NCBI RefSeq assembly: GCF_014641075.1
Contig: NZ_BMHP01000009.1
Span: 124,001-188,000, forward strand
Length of the DNA stretch: 64,000 bases
Direction of reading: 5' to 3'
DNA from: Paenibacillus nasutitermitis
GTDB lineage: Bacteria; Bacillota; Bacilli; Paenibacillales; Paenibacillaceae
The translations under genes were made by a program, and so were the position numbers. Shown here piece after piece: positions 41,578 through 51,089 of the stretch; positions within the stretch are counted from its first letter, which is position 1, and each line of letters begins with the position of its first letter. The notes beneath the pieces were generated by a model. The model saw only the letters and a list, made by a program, of their open reading frames with translations, made no database searches and was not told the origin of the DNA.

Positions 41578-42456
41578 TTGAACTCGCATAAATGGAAACG
41601 ATATGGAATTTCCTATTTATTTCTGGTCCCTTCTTTTGCGTTTGTGTTTGTCTTTTTGTATTATCCCATGATTTTGGCTTTCTTCCATTCCTTTACCAAG
41701 TGGAATCTGGTGACTTCGGAATGGATTGGTTTCGACAACTTCACTTCGATCCTGAAGGATCCCACATTTCACACCGGTGCGTTCAATCAAATTATTTATA
41801 CGGTAACCGATGTACTGAAGGCGATTATATTTCCGCTTCTTGCCGCAGAGCTGATTCATTTAATCGGCGGAAGCCGGTTGAAATATTTGTTCCGCACCAG
41901 CTTTATTCTGCCGATGCTGCTTCCTGGCATTGTAACCATTCTGCTCTGGCAGAACATGTATGACCCATCCAATGGCCTGATCAACCAATCCTTGGCGAAG
42001 CTCGGGCTGGATAGCCTGCAGCATGCCTGGCTGGGTGAGGAAGGCACCGCAATCTGGGCTTTGATCGCGTTTGGTTTTCCTTTTATCGCAGGTTTGCCAT
42101 TCCTGATCTTCTATGCCGCAATCGGCAATATGAACCAGGAACAAATCGAGGCGGCGCGGATGGACGGTGCAACGGGCTGGCAGGTATTCAAAAAGCTGCA
42201 TCTGCCGTTCCTGATTCCTCAGTTTAAGGTAGTCACGATTCTAACGATTATCGGAAGCCTTCAGGATTTTGTGAAAATACTCGTTATGACTGGCGGAGGA
42301 CCGGGTGTGTCAACGATTAACCCGGCCATTATGATGTACAATTCCGCATTCGGAAGCTCGCAGTACGGCTATGGCTCGGCGATCGGCGTGACGCTGTTCC
42401 TTGTTATTCTTGCACTTACCATTTTCAACCTGAAATTTCTTCAAACTGACAACTAA
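41578..42456 (+). CDS. Sugar ABC importer permease, MalF/UgpA type
   Basis: 292 residues, TTG start at 41578 after AAAGGAGAGGAAG. Six membrane segments; EAA loop EAARMDGATGWQVFKKLHLPFL; C-terminal half has GGPGVSTINPAIMMYNSAFGSSQYGYGSAIG, typical of MalF-like permeases. Its stop overlaps the ribosome site of the next permease. Confidence 0.92.
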   Translation: MNSHKWKRYGISYLFLVPSFAFVFVFLYYPMILAFFHSFTKWNLVTSEWIGFDNFTSILKDPTFHTGAFNQIIYTVTDVLKAIIFPLLAAELIHLIGGSRLKYLFRTSFILPMLLPGIVTILLWQNMYDPSNGLINQSLAKLGLDSLQHAWLGEEGTAIWALIAFGFPFIAGLPFLIFYAAIGNMNQEQIEAARMDGATGWQVFKKLHLPFLIPQFKVVTILTIIGSLQDFVKILVMTGGGPGVSTINPAIMMYNSAFGSSQYGYGSAIGVTLFLVILALTIFNLKFLQTDN

Positions 42457-42470
42457 GGAGGGGATTGCTC

Positions 42471-43286
42471 ATGTCCGCACGTTTGCCAAAAGTGATTGGG
42501 GGAGCCATCCTCGTCTTGCTTCTCATATTAACGGTTATTCCGTTTTTTCTGCTGATTTTCTTCTCGTTCCGCGATCAGCTTGATATTCTGATTGACTTCT
42601 GGAGTTTTCCTGAACAAATTAAGTGGGAAAATTACTCGCAGGCCTGGTCCGTTGTTAAAAGCGGAATCGGCAACTCTTTATTTGTCTGTATCGTCACGGT
42701 AGCTGCTGCGGTGATTCTGGGCTCCTTGTCGGGTTATGTGTTTGCCCGCCATAAGTTTCCTTTGAAGGGTCTGCTATACATGATGCTGATTGGTGTCATG
42801 ATGATTCCGTCACTGCTCACGATCGTTCCCCTGTATTCCATTATTACGGTACTTGGGTTGACCAATAACTTCTTTGGCCTAATCCTGCCCTATATCGCGG
42901 GTACGCAGCTGCTGGGTATTCTGCTGTGCAGAACCTTCTTTGAATCTCTGCCTGAAGAGCTGTTCGAGGCAGCCCGGATGGATGGAGGCAATGAGTTCTA
43001 CCTGTATTCCCGGATTGCTCTTCCGCTTTGCCTGCCCATCCTGGTTACGGTTGGCATCGTGACTTTCCTCAGCGTCTACAGCGATTATGTCTGGCCGCTG
43101 ATTGTATTGGACGAAGATCACCGTACCTTCACCATGGCTGCAGTCAGTTTGAACCGTTCGGGAAGCGCGGATGTTGGCCTTTCATTTGCGGGCTACATCA
43201 TCGGCAGTATTCCAACGATTTTCGTAATCGTGTTCGGCATGAAATATTATATAGAGGGCATGGTATCGGGCGCAGTCAAAGCATAA
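42471..43286 (+). CDS. Sugar ABC importer permease, MalG/UgpE type
   Basis: 271 residues. ATG at 42471 after AAGGAGGGG, preferred over the TTG at 42465. Six membrane segments, EAA loop EAARMDGGNEFYLYSRIALPLCLP, family C-terminus KYYIEGMVSGAVKA. It forms the channel with the permease at 41578. No ATPase gene follows; the next gene is a glycosidase. Confidence 0.92.
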   Translation: MSARLPKVIGGAILVLLLILTVIPFFLLIFFSFRDQLDILIDFWSFPEQIKWENYSQAWSVVKSGIGNSLFVCIVTVAAAVILGSLSGYVFARHKFPLKGLLYMMLIGVMMIPSLLTIVPLYSIITVLGLTNNFFGLILPYIAGTQLLGILLCRTFFESLPEELFEAARMDGGNEFYLYSRIALPLCLPILVTVGIVTFLSVYSDYVWPLIVLDEDHRTFTMAAVSLNRSGSADVGLSFAGYIIGSIPTIFVIVFGMKYYIEGMVSGAVKA

Positions 43287-43347
43287 GTGCTGGAGGCTGC
43301 GCAGCCTCGCTTTTACGTCATTCAAAAGTGAAATGGGGATAATGACA

Positions 43348-45492
43348 ATGACAAGTCAAATAGAAAATGCTCTGCCGAAATGGATATGGCATGCAAAGCG
43401 GGAGAAGCAGGCAAGCTTTGTACTGCGCAAGCAGATTGAAGTGGGGAAAGAAACATCCGATGCACAGTTTTTTGCCGCCTTTACCGGCGCTGCCCGGGTG
43501 AGCTTTGATGGACAGCAGATTGCGCAAATTGAGGAGCACCCGGGGAATATTACGGTTTACCGGCAAATTCCCGGACTGCCTCAGCCATTGCCGGCAGGCA
43601 CTCATGAAATCAGTATTGAGCTGAACTGCTCGGCCTTTGTGCCTGTTGTCTCGGTTAATGGCTATTTGCACAACCGCACAGTGGGTTTTTCCGCTTATCT
43701 CCAGGGAGAAGGATTGTGGATCGTAAGCGATGATTCCTGGCTGGCCGGCGACGAAGAGGCCGCAGTTATCTGTCTGCTGGGGGAGGAGCCTTTTGGCGAT
43801 CTGGATGGGGGACCAGACTGGTTTGTATCCGGGGGATTTGGGGACATCGAGGTGTTTCCGGTTAATGAAGCCTCTTCTTTGCAATCGCAGATGATGGAAA
43901 TTGCATTGCAGCAGGGGGGGATATTCACGCTGACCGGCCAGGCAAGCGGTGACCTTGCGCTGACGCTGCCGGAACGGCCGCAGCTGGAGCTGTTCTACCA
44001 CTTGCGCAAGCAGAGCGATTGGCGCCAAATGCGGGCTCTTCAGCGAAGTCTGGATTTGAGCGCAGTTCCTTCCGTGACCATTGATTTGAAGCGGGAATTC
44101 AACGCACGATTCACACTTGAGAACAAAGGGAACACACCGCTCAAAGTGCTGTGGAACGGCGCCGAATCGCTGCACGAGCTGGAACATTATGACGGCTGTA
44201 TCACGGAATGGTTCGAGGCGGCCGCAGGGGAAGACTTCACGACGCTCCCTGAAGGGATGAAATATGTCAGGCTGTATGTGATCGGGGCGCGAAGCGATGC
44301 TTTCAAGCTGCAGCTTTCCTTTGAATCGGCACATGTCAATGTATCGCAGGTCGGGCAATTCCAGGCGGATCTTCCACTTATGCCCCAGATCTATGAAACC
44401 GCTGCCCATACCAGCCGCATCTGCCACCAGATCGGTCTGTGGGATGGAATCAAACGCGACCGGCTGAACTGGACCTTCGATTTCTATCTGGCTGCCAAGT
44501 CCTGTTATGTGCTCTGGGATGATTTCAGCGTTCTGAAGAGAGCGGTCCGGGAACTGGGAACGGGAACGCCTTACGGCATGTGGATGAATGGCATTGCGGA
44601 ATACACGCTGTGGTGGATTAAAACCGTCTGCGAGTATTATTTCCATACCGGTGACAAGACATTTGTTCTCGAAATGCAGGCAGCACTGCAGCGGCATGTC
44701 GCCTGGGTTGAAGCGAATATCGATCAGTCGACAGGAAGGCTGGATGTGAGCGATGGCATACTCATTGAATGGGTGCCGTTCAGCGATGAGGAGAAGCAGG
44801 CGGGCCTTCAGGCTATATATCGCATGACGCACGAGGATCTGGGGCGGCTGCTTAAGGAAATCCCTGAGCTTGCGCTGGAGTATCACTGGAAGGTGCCGGA
44901 TGTGAAGGAAGAAGCATTCATGGAACCGTCCAATACCCTGGCGGTCAAGATTCTGGGCATCGAAAGCGGCTATGTCTCCAAGGAAACGGCGCTTCATTTT
45001 CTGCAAACGTATGAGTTGAAGGATCCCTTCACGCCGCTGTCGGCCTATAGTCTGATGGAAAGCTATTCTCGTTATGGCCTCCACGATAAAGCGTATGAGA
45101 TTCTGGAAATAGTCTGGGGCGGTATGCTGAAGGAAGGAGCAACAACCTTCTGGGAGGCGTTCAATCTGGATTCCGATACCAATTTCCATGACGGGCTCAC
45201 CACATTCACAGCCTATGATTCGTACCGGATGAGCCTGTGCCACGCCTGGTCCAGCACGCCGGTCAAATGGATGAGCGAGACGGTGCTCGGCATTCACAGT
45301 CTGGAACCCGGATTTAATTCTGTCCGCTTCGATCCTGTTCCGGTTGGCGGTATCCGGGAGTGCGAAGGGATGGTCAACACCCCGCACGGCCCTATTCAAG
45401 TGAAATGGAAGCTTGACGAGAATGGAAGGCTGGACGCGAATCTTCATCTGCCGGAAGGCATTGTGCTTCAAGATTCGGTTATGCATTCTTAA
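43348..45492 (+). CDS. GH78-like alpha-L-rhamnosidase with variant catalytic motif
   Basis: 714 residues. ATG at 43348 lies nine bases after GGGG; ATG codons at 43342 and 43333 are alternatives. No signal peptide. N-terminal beta domains, then the (alpha/alpha)6 barrel with WDGIKRDRLNWTFDFYLAAK at about residue 370, where the classical motif is DCPxRE; the acid Glu position is Asp. The C-terminal FWEAFNLDS and SLCHAWSSTPVKW are conserved. Variants with the GIKRDR form are known in the family. It should process oligosaccharides entering by the preceding importer. Confidence 0.85.
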   Translation: MTSQIENALPKWIWHAKREKQASFVLRKQIEVGKETSDAQFFAAFTGAARVSFDGQQIAQIEEHPGNITVYRQIPGLPQPLPAGTHEISIELNCSAFVPVVSVNGYLHNRTVGFSAYLQGEGLWIVSDDSWLAGDEEAAVICLLGEEPFGDLDGGPDWFVSGGFGDIEVFPVNEASSLQSQMMEIALQQGGIFTLTGQASGDLALTLPERPQLELFYHLRKQSDWRQMRALQRSLDLSAVPSVTIDLKREFNARFTLENKGNTPLKVLWNGAESLHELEHYDGCITEWFEAAAGEDFTTLPEGMKYVRLYVIGARSDAFKLQLSFESAHVNVSQVGQFQADLPLMPQIYETAAHTSRICHQIGLWDGIKRDRLNWTFDFYLAAKSCYVLWDDFSVLKRAVRELGTGTPYGMWMNGIAEYTLWWIKTVCEYYFHTGDKTFVLEMQAALQRHVAWVEANIDQSTGRLDVSDGILIEWVPFSDEEKQAGLQAIYRMTHEDLGRLLKEIPELALEYHWKVPDVKEEAFMEPSNTLAVKILGIESGYVSKETALHFLQTYELKDPFTPLSAYSLMESYSRYGLHDKAYEILEIVWGGMLKEGATTFWEAFNLDSDTNFHDGLTTFTAYDSYRMSLCHAWSSTPVKWMSETVLGIHSLEPGFNSVRFDPVPVGGIRECEGMVNTPHGPIQVKWKLDENGRLDANLHLPEGIVLQDSVMHS

Positions 45493-45530
45493 TTATTAAT
45501 AAGCGGAAGAAGAGCAAGGTGGGGAAGATG

Positions 45531-45584
45531 TGCGGGGGTGCTTGCTAGGTGATAAGCAAACCTCACATCCTGACCCGCTTTTTT
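45531..45584 (+). terminator. Terminator or attenuator between the two glycosidase genes
   Basis: GCGGG/CCCGC closing a longer interrupted hairpin (GCTTGC against AGCAAA), then six T. The GH106-like gene begins 75 bases later. Confidence 0.65.
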
Positions 45585-45659
45585 GTTATATTTATCCTAT
45601 GCCATCATGGTCATCATCGATTCTATCGCTCTACCGTATAAGGGAGGAGAAGGCGCATT

Positions 45660-48600
45660 ATGCACAATCATATAAACGCATTGTTCCAGGAGCCCACCGC
45701 AGCTTATCGCGGAAAGCCGTTCTGGTCATGGAATGGCGAACTGAACAAGGAGGAATTGCTGCGTCAAATTCATGTGCTGAAGGATATGGGCTTTGGCGGA
45801 TTTTTCATGCATTCGCGGACGGGTCTGATCACGGAATATATGGGGGAGGAGTGGTTTGACCTCATTAATGCCTGCGCCGACGAAGCCGAGAAGCTGGGAA
45901 TGGAAGCCTGGCTGTATGATGAGGATCGTTGGCCGAGCGGGACGGCTGGGGGCATCGTGACAGAAGAGCCGGCTTACCGGCTGAAATATCTCCGCCTTCG
46001 CGTTCTGCCGCCGGAGGCTGGATTCAGTTGGGAGGATCATGAGTCTGTTGTGGCTGTATTTGTCTGCAAGCTCAGCGGACTGGATTACAGCAGATGCCGG
46101 CAGGTTGGTCACGGCCTGGATCCGGAGGCAGGGCCTGACGAAAGCTTGCTTGTTTTTGCTGTCGAGGAACAGGCCAGGGAGAGCTTCTATAACGGCTTCA
46201 CATACCTGGATACGTTGAACCGCGAGGCGGTGGATCATTTCCTGGCGCTTACCCACGAGAAGTACAAAAGCAGAAGCGGCGGCCGATTCGGCAAATCCAT
46301 CAAAGGCATCTTCACGGATGAACCGCACCGCGGTGCGTTAATGGATGGCTTCGGCGCGAAAAACCCGGATCATGAGTGGCTGGTTCCCTGGACGTATACT
46401 CTCTTCGAACGTTTTTTGGATAAGTACGGCTACGATCTGATTCCGCTTCTGCCGGAGCTGTTCTTGCGTCCGGAGGGACGCAAAATCTCAAGGGTCAAAT
46501 GGCATTATACCGACCTGCTGCAGGATATGTTCCACGATAATTTTGCCAAGCCGATTAATGAATGGTGTGAACGCAATGACCTGATTCTGACCGGACACAC
46601 GCTTCATGAGGATTCGCTTTCAGCGCAGACGGCGATGGTCGGATCGGTTATGCGTTTCTATGAGCATATGGGCTATCCGGGCGTGGATGTGCTGTCGGAG
46701 GGCAACGTCAATTACTGGATCGTCAAGCAGCTGGCTTCTGCCGCGCGCCAGCTCGGCAAGCCATGGATGATGTCCGAACTCTACGGCTGCACAGGATGGC
46801 AGATGCCGCTGGAGGGACATAAAGCGGTTGGAGACTGGCAGGCGCTCTTCGGTATTAATCTGAGGTGCCATCATCTCTCCTGGTACACAATGGAGGGGGA
46901 ATCCAAACGGGATTTCCCGGCCAGCATCTCGTACCAATCCGCCTGGTGGCAGGATTATGAGAAAGTGGAAACCTACTTCTCCAGACTTGGCGTCCTGCTC
47001 TCGCAGGGAACGCCGGTATGCGATCTGCTTGTCATCAATCCCGTAGAGAGCCTCTGGTGCCAGATCTATCCGGGCTGGTCAAGGGGGCTGTCCGCCCAAT
47101 CGCCTGATGTGCGGGAGATTGAGCAGCATTACGAGCAGACCTTCCACTGGCTTGCAGGCGGTCAGCTCGACTTTGATTACGGGGACGAAGAGATGATGTC
47201 CCGTCTGTCTCAGATCGGGAAAGACCCGTTGACGGGCGCTCCAGTGCTGCATGTCGGGCAAGCCAGCTACCGGGCCGTGCTGGTCACCGGGTTGACCACG
47301 ATGCGCTCGACAACGCTGAGCCTGCTGGAGAAATTTACGCAAGCGGGCGGAGTTGTCATTATGGCGGGCGAAGCGCCCGCGTATATCGATGCGATGCCTT
47401 CTGAAGAGGGAAGCTTTATTGGAAAAGCTGTACCGTTCGAGCGCGAGTCGCTCATTGAGGCTTGCCGGCAAGCTGTATTGCCGCCGCTGGAATTGGCAAT
47501 CGCGCAGACAGGGGAGCCGGTAACGGATATTTTCGCGCAGGTAAGAACCGATGGCGGGCGCTTATGCGCGGTGCTGATGAATATGAACCGCAAAGATTGG
47601 CATCGCGGCGTAGAAGTGCGTATACGGGCGGACGCCTTTGCTGCCTTGGAAGCCGACTCCGCTGGCCCTATTGAGACATGGCTGTGTGCTACAGGCGAGC
47701 AGAAGCAGATTGCAGCCAGGCTTGTGGATGGCATCTATTCGTTCACACTGGATTTTCCGCCTGTCGGGGAGCATGTCATTGTAGCCGGGGGCGGAGCAAA
47801 CCACGCTGGCTCTGATGCCCTTACAGGTTCGGTGCCCGAGGTGAAAGCTGTAGCGGTCCGTTATGAAGAAGCGGAAGCAGCCGGGATCGAGGGAAGCTTC
47901 GACTACCGGCTTGAAGAGCCCAATGTTTGCGTTCTGGATCGCGTGCTCTACCAGTTGGATGGCGGGCCGGCTGCCGGTCCCTTCGAAATTCTCAAGGCGG
48001 ATCGTGAAATCCGCAGCCAGCTTGGCCTCCCCTGGCGTTCCGGGGAGATGATTCAGCCCTGGTACCGCCGGAAATATCTCGGCGAGTCGCTGCATGAGCT
48101 GGCACGGCTCCGGTTAGCCTACACGTTCAATGTGGAGGCAAGCTTCCGCGGAGAACTGACGCTTGCAGTCGAACGGCCGGATCTGTTCGGAATCCGTCTT
48201 AACGGCCAACCGGTTGCGGTACCCGAAGAAGCTGGCTGGTGGGTGGACCCCTGCTTCGTGAAGATTCCGCTGCCAGTTCAGCTGCTGCAAGGCGGCGAGA
48301 ACGTCGTCGAGCTTGAGGGCGGCTTCCACGCGGGCATTGACCTGGAGGCAGTTTACCTGCTCGGCGCGTTCGGGGTGAAGCTGCAGGGAACGGCCCGGAT
48401 TCTGACTGCGCTCCCGGAGTCATTGACGGTCGGCGATATTACGAAGCAGGGACTGCCGTTCTATGGAGGCGCGATAACGTATATCCTTCGCCAGGAGCAG
48501 GCTGCGGCTGCAGCCTGCAAGCTGCCGGCGGGCGATGCCTTGCCGGCGGGTGGAAGCCGGACCGTGCTGCAGTTCCCTGCCTTCGAAGCGGCATGCATCC

Positions 48601-48869
48601 GCGTCAGGAAAGGCGGAGCCCCGGAGGAATTGTTGGCCTGGCAGCCTTACGAGGCGGAGCTTGCCGGCAGCGGGGCGCAGGCGCTGGAGTTCGACCTTGT
48701 GCTGACGCGCCGCAATACGTTCGGGCCGCTGCATCAACTCCCGCTGCTGACCCCGCACTACGGTCCGGGGAATTGGGTGACGGAAGGCGAATCGTTCGAC
48801 GAGATGGATGTTTTGCTTCCTTCGGGACTGCTGGCAGCGCCGAGAATCGTACGGCAGCACCGGATATAA
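45660..48869 (+). CDS. GH106-like glycoside hydrolase (alpha-L-rhamnosidase type)
   Basis: 1069 residues, ATG at 45660 behind AGGGAGGAGA. It starts with the family's KPFWSWNGELNKEELLRQIHVLKDMGFGGFFMHSRTGL and WLYDEDRWPSGTAGG, with GIFTDEPHRG further on, which marks the (beta/alpha)8 barrel of GH106-like enzymes; the carboxylates in DEDRW and TDEP are likely metal-binding or catalytic. C-terminal beta-sandwich domains follow (residues about 680-1060). No signal peptide, so intracellular. Family activity is release of alpha-L-rhamnose, e.g. from rhamnogalacturonan side chains. It closes the locus. Confidence 0.85.
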   Translation: MHNHINALFQEPTAAYRGKPFWSWNGELNKEELLRQIHVLKDMGFGGFFMHSRTGLITEYMGEEWFDLINACADEAEKLGMEAWLYDEDRWPSGTAGGIVTEEPAYRLKYLRLRVLPPEAGFSWEDHESVVAVFVCKLSGLDYSRCRQVGHGLDPEAGPDESLLVFAVEEQARESFYNGFTYLDTLNREAVDHFLALTHEKYKSRSGGRFGKSIKGIFTDEPHRGALMDGFGAKNPDHEWLVPWTYTLFERFLDKYGYDLIPLLPELFLRPEGRKISRVKWHYTDLLQDMFHDNFAKPINEWCERNDLILTGHTLHEDSLSAQTAMVGSVMRFYEHMGYPGVDVLSEGNVNYWIVKQLASAARQLGKPWMMSELYGCTGWQMPLEGHKAVGDWQALFGINLRCHHLSWYTMEGESKRDFPASISYQSAWWQDYEKVETYFSRLGVLLSQGTPVCDLLVINPVESLWCQIYPGWSRGLSAQSPDVREIEQHYEQTFHWLAGGQLDFDYGDEEMMSRLSQIGKDPLTGAPVLHVGQASYRAVLVTGLTTMRSTTLSLLEKFTQAGGVVIMAGEAPAYIDAMPSEEGSFIGKAVPFERESLIEACRQAVLPPLELAIAQTGEPVTDIFAQVRTDGGRLCAVLMNMNRKDWHRGVEVRIRADAFAALEADSAGPIETWLCATGEQKQIAARLVDGIYSFTLDFPPVGEHVIVAGGGANHAGSDALTGSVPEVKAVAVRYEEAEAAGIEGSFDYRLEEPNVCVLDRVLYQLDGGPAAGPFEILKADREIRSQLGLPWRSGEMIQPWYRRKYLGESLHELARLRLAYTFNVEASFRGELTLAVERPDLFGIRLNGQPVAVPEEAGWWVDPCFVKIPLPVQLLQGGENVVELEGGFHAGIDLEAVYLLGAFGVKLQGTARILTALPESLTVGDITKQGLPFYGGAITYILRQEQAAAAACKLPAGDALPAGGSRTVLQFPAFEAACIRVRKGGAPEELLAWQPYEAELAGSGAQALEFDLVLTRRNTFGPLHQLPLLTPHYGPGNWVTEGESFDEMDVLLPSGLLAAPRIVRQHRI

Positions 48870-48933
48870 ACCGCAATATCTAGGTACTCCTGGTGTCGGG
48901 TTATATGCTTTGGGCTCTATGTGACGAATCAGG

Positions 48934-48968
48934 CCGGCGGGCTTTTCCACAGCCCGCTGGTTTATTTT
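48934..48968 (+). terminator. Rho-independent terminator after GH106-like gene
   Basis: CCGGCGGGCT pairs with AGCCCGCTGG, then TTTATTTT. Confidence 0.85.
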
Positions 48969-49130
48969 GCTGCTCCTCCGGCCAGGGCTTTATTTCAAAG
49001 GGGAACATCCTTCACGAGACATAGAAACATCTGTCATCAGGCGCAGGCGATCCGATGTAACAATTAGCTGGTCATAAACGTTTGGAGTAATAAGGCGAAA
49101 TGGCTAAAAACAGCTAAAAGGGGTCTGTCT

Positions 49131-50042
49131 ATGAGATTGAAACAGCTTATTCTACTTTGTGTCTTCTTGATCATATCGGGATGCGGGGACGCGAAACAAG
49201 AACGATCGGAAGGTTCTTCACCTCCTTCCCCGGAAGTCGCAAGTCAGGCGGATCATCATGAACCGCCTGTTGTCCGCGTCATAATCGGCGAAGAATCGTT
49301 CCATGCCATTCGGGGTTCTTATTGCTGGAATAGCGAGGGTACCGGCAGTTGCGTGGATGTGTCCTCCTATGAGAAGCTGGTTGCCAAACAGAAGGCTCCA
49401 CCCAAAGCGGAATGCGGGGGACCGGTAGAGCTTCTGTTTGATTCCCCTCCCGATGAACTGACCGTTATGGCTTCCTTTCCCGGGGAAGAGCGGCCGGATG
49501 AGGCGCTGGCTGTTGAAGATGGCCGGTTTCATCTGGCGGTGGGAAGCGGGAAACAGCTCTATATAATCCAGGCGCAGTGGCCGCAGGGCAGCTCCGACTA
49601 TATATTTGAAGTAGAGAGTCAAGCCCCCTCTAAACAATGGCCTCAAGAGGATTTTGCCGTAACGGTGAGCGCAATAGGCGGTACTTTCAGCAGCAATAAG
49701 AAATTTGAGGTGGCAGCCGAATTGACGAATAAGTCTGCGGCACCTGTAAAGCTCCTCCATGCTTCCCCGATGATCCAGATTCAAATCTACGATGAGCTGA
49801 ATAATCCGCTTATTAATACTTTTACAAGGAATGATATCGGGATAACCCTTACGCTTGAGCCGGGAACGGCCTATAACCCCGACAGCAGCTCGTACCAGGG
49901 CGGGAAAAGGATGCTGAGAATCGAAGAGCCGGGACAATACAAATTGGTCGGAACCGCTTCTTTTTCTGTTCAAGCCGATGATGGACAATGGAAAACAATC
50001 GAGCTCGCCTCAGAACCCTGTGAGATCACGGTAGGACCGTAG
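49131..50042 (+). CDS. Lipoprotein of unknown function
   Basis: 303 residues, ATG at 49131 after AAAAGGGG. Lipobox ISGC (Cys about 18). A domain with Cys pairs (SYCWNSEGTGSCVDVSSYEKL, then PKAECGGPVEL; possible disulfides) is followed by a C-terminal Ig-like beta domain (FEVAAELTNKSAAPVKLLHASPMIQIQIYDE), similar to intracellular-proteinase-inhibitor-like folds. Surface-exposed. No family name can be given with certainty. Confidence 0.78.
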   Translation: MRLKQLILLCVFLIISGCGDAKQERSEGSSPPSPEVASQADHHEPPVVRVIIGEESFHAIRGSYCWNSEGTGSCVDVSSYEKLVAKQKAPPKAECGGPVELLFDSPPDELTVMASFPGEERPDEALAVEDGRFHLAVGSGKQLYIIQAQWPQGSSDYIFEVESQAPSKQWPQEDFAVTVSAIGGTFSSNKKFEVAAELTNKSAAPVKLLHASPMIQIQIYDELNNPLINTFTRNDIGITLTLEPGTAYNPDSSSYQGGKRMLRIEEPGQYKLVGTASFSVQADDGQWKTIELASEPCEITVGP

Positions 50043-50086
50043 AACCTAGTAGAGCAGTTATAACCGCCCTTGAGGAGGACGAAACG

Positions 50087-50902
50087 ATGACCCGTAATGC
50101 TATTCCAGCTTTTATTCAGGACCATCACCGCCAGGCGATTGAGAATCTGGCGGAACGTTTCAAGGAGGAGCCCGGTTATCTTGCCGTTATTATATCGGGA
50201 TCGGTAGCCAAAGGAATTGCCAGGGAAGATTCGGATATTGACTGCTATCTCGTTGTATCCGATGAGGAATTTCAGCAAAGAAAGCAGCGGGATGATCTGT
50301 TTTTTTATGAGACAGAGGGCTGTGATTACCAAGGCGGCTATTATGATGGTAAAATCATTGATTTTTCTTTCATTCAGGCAGCCGCGGAGCGGGGCAGCGA
50401 ACCTACGCGGGCGTCTTTCGAAGGGGCATTTGCCGTTTTCACCCGCATTCCCGGCCTTCAGCAGCTGATTGACCGGATTCCCGTCTATCCGGAAGCAAAC
50501 CGCGAGAGGAACTTTGCGGATTTTTACGCACAGGTTGACTTATATGGCGGCTATTTTGCCGACCGGGCTATTGTGCTGAACAACAGCTATTTGCTTGCCC
50601 ATGCCGTCAGCCAGGTGGCGCTGTTTGCGGGAAGGCTGATCTTGGCGCACAACCGTATTCTGTTTCCCTGCCATAAGTCACTGGCCCATGCGCTGCGGCA
50701 GGCGCCCGAGAAACCGCGGGACTATTTGGAGCTGCAGCAGGCCATGCTGGAAGGCCCGACCCGGGAAACAATCGGCGCGGTTGTCGCGAGCATTCAATCC
50801 TTCCGTGACTGGGGCCTTCCCGGCGAGAAAACGATCAGCCGTTTTGTTCTCAACAATGAGTGGAACTGGCTGGATGGCGAACCGCCGCTGAGCGACCGTT
50901 AA
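50087..50902 (+). CDS. Nucleotidyltransferase-domain protein
   Basis: 271 residues, ATG at 50087 after GAGGAGG. Pol-beta-like catalytic core with AVIISGSVAKGIAREDSDIDCYLVV (G-S-x-A-x-G-x9-D-x-D) and a third acid in KIIDFSFI. The C-terminal part is helical (DLYGGYFADRAIVLNNSYLLAHAVSQVALFAGRLILAHN), as in aminoglycoside- or kanamycin-type nucleotidyltransferases. Whether it modifies a drug or has another substrate is open. Cytoplasmic. Confidence 0.82.
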   Translation: MTRNAIPAFIQDHHRQAIENLAERFKEEPGYLAVIISGSVAKGIAREDSDIDCYLVVSDEEFQQRKQRDDLFFYETEGCDYQGGYYDGKIIDFSFIQAAAERGSEPTRASFEGAFAVFTRIPGLQQLIDRIPVYPEANRERNFADFYAQVDLYGGYFADRAIVLNNSYLLAHAVSQVALFAGRLILAHNRILFPCHKSLAHALRQAPEKPRDYLELQQAMLEGPTRETIGAVVASIQSFRDWGLPGEKTISRFVLNNEWNWLDGEPPLSDR

Positions 50903-50925
50903 TATTCCGGGAGAATCACCTATCG

Positions 50926-50956
50926 TAGCGCCTTCCCTAGGGAGGCGCTATTTTTT
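50926..50956 (+). terminator. Rho-independent terminator
   Basis: TAGCGCCT-CC against GG-AGGCGCTA, then six T. Confidence 0.9.
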
Positions 50957-51089
50957 CGGCCGAATAAGGGATGGATAAAGTTCCAGCGTATACATTTTCA
51001 ATCACACAATGAACATCCGGGGAAAACAGGCGTGATAGAATAAACAGGTAAGCGCTATCATGACAGCAAATGCAAGGGAGGCACACCAT

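Noticed and set aside
43318..45486. A 722-codon open frame antisense to the GH78-like gene
   Set aside because: It mirrors the real gene almost end to end, has no ribosome site or family features, and arises from codon bias on the sense strand. The same holds for long antisense frames at 1334-2503, 5659-6864 and 53184-54884.
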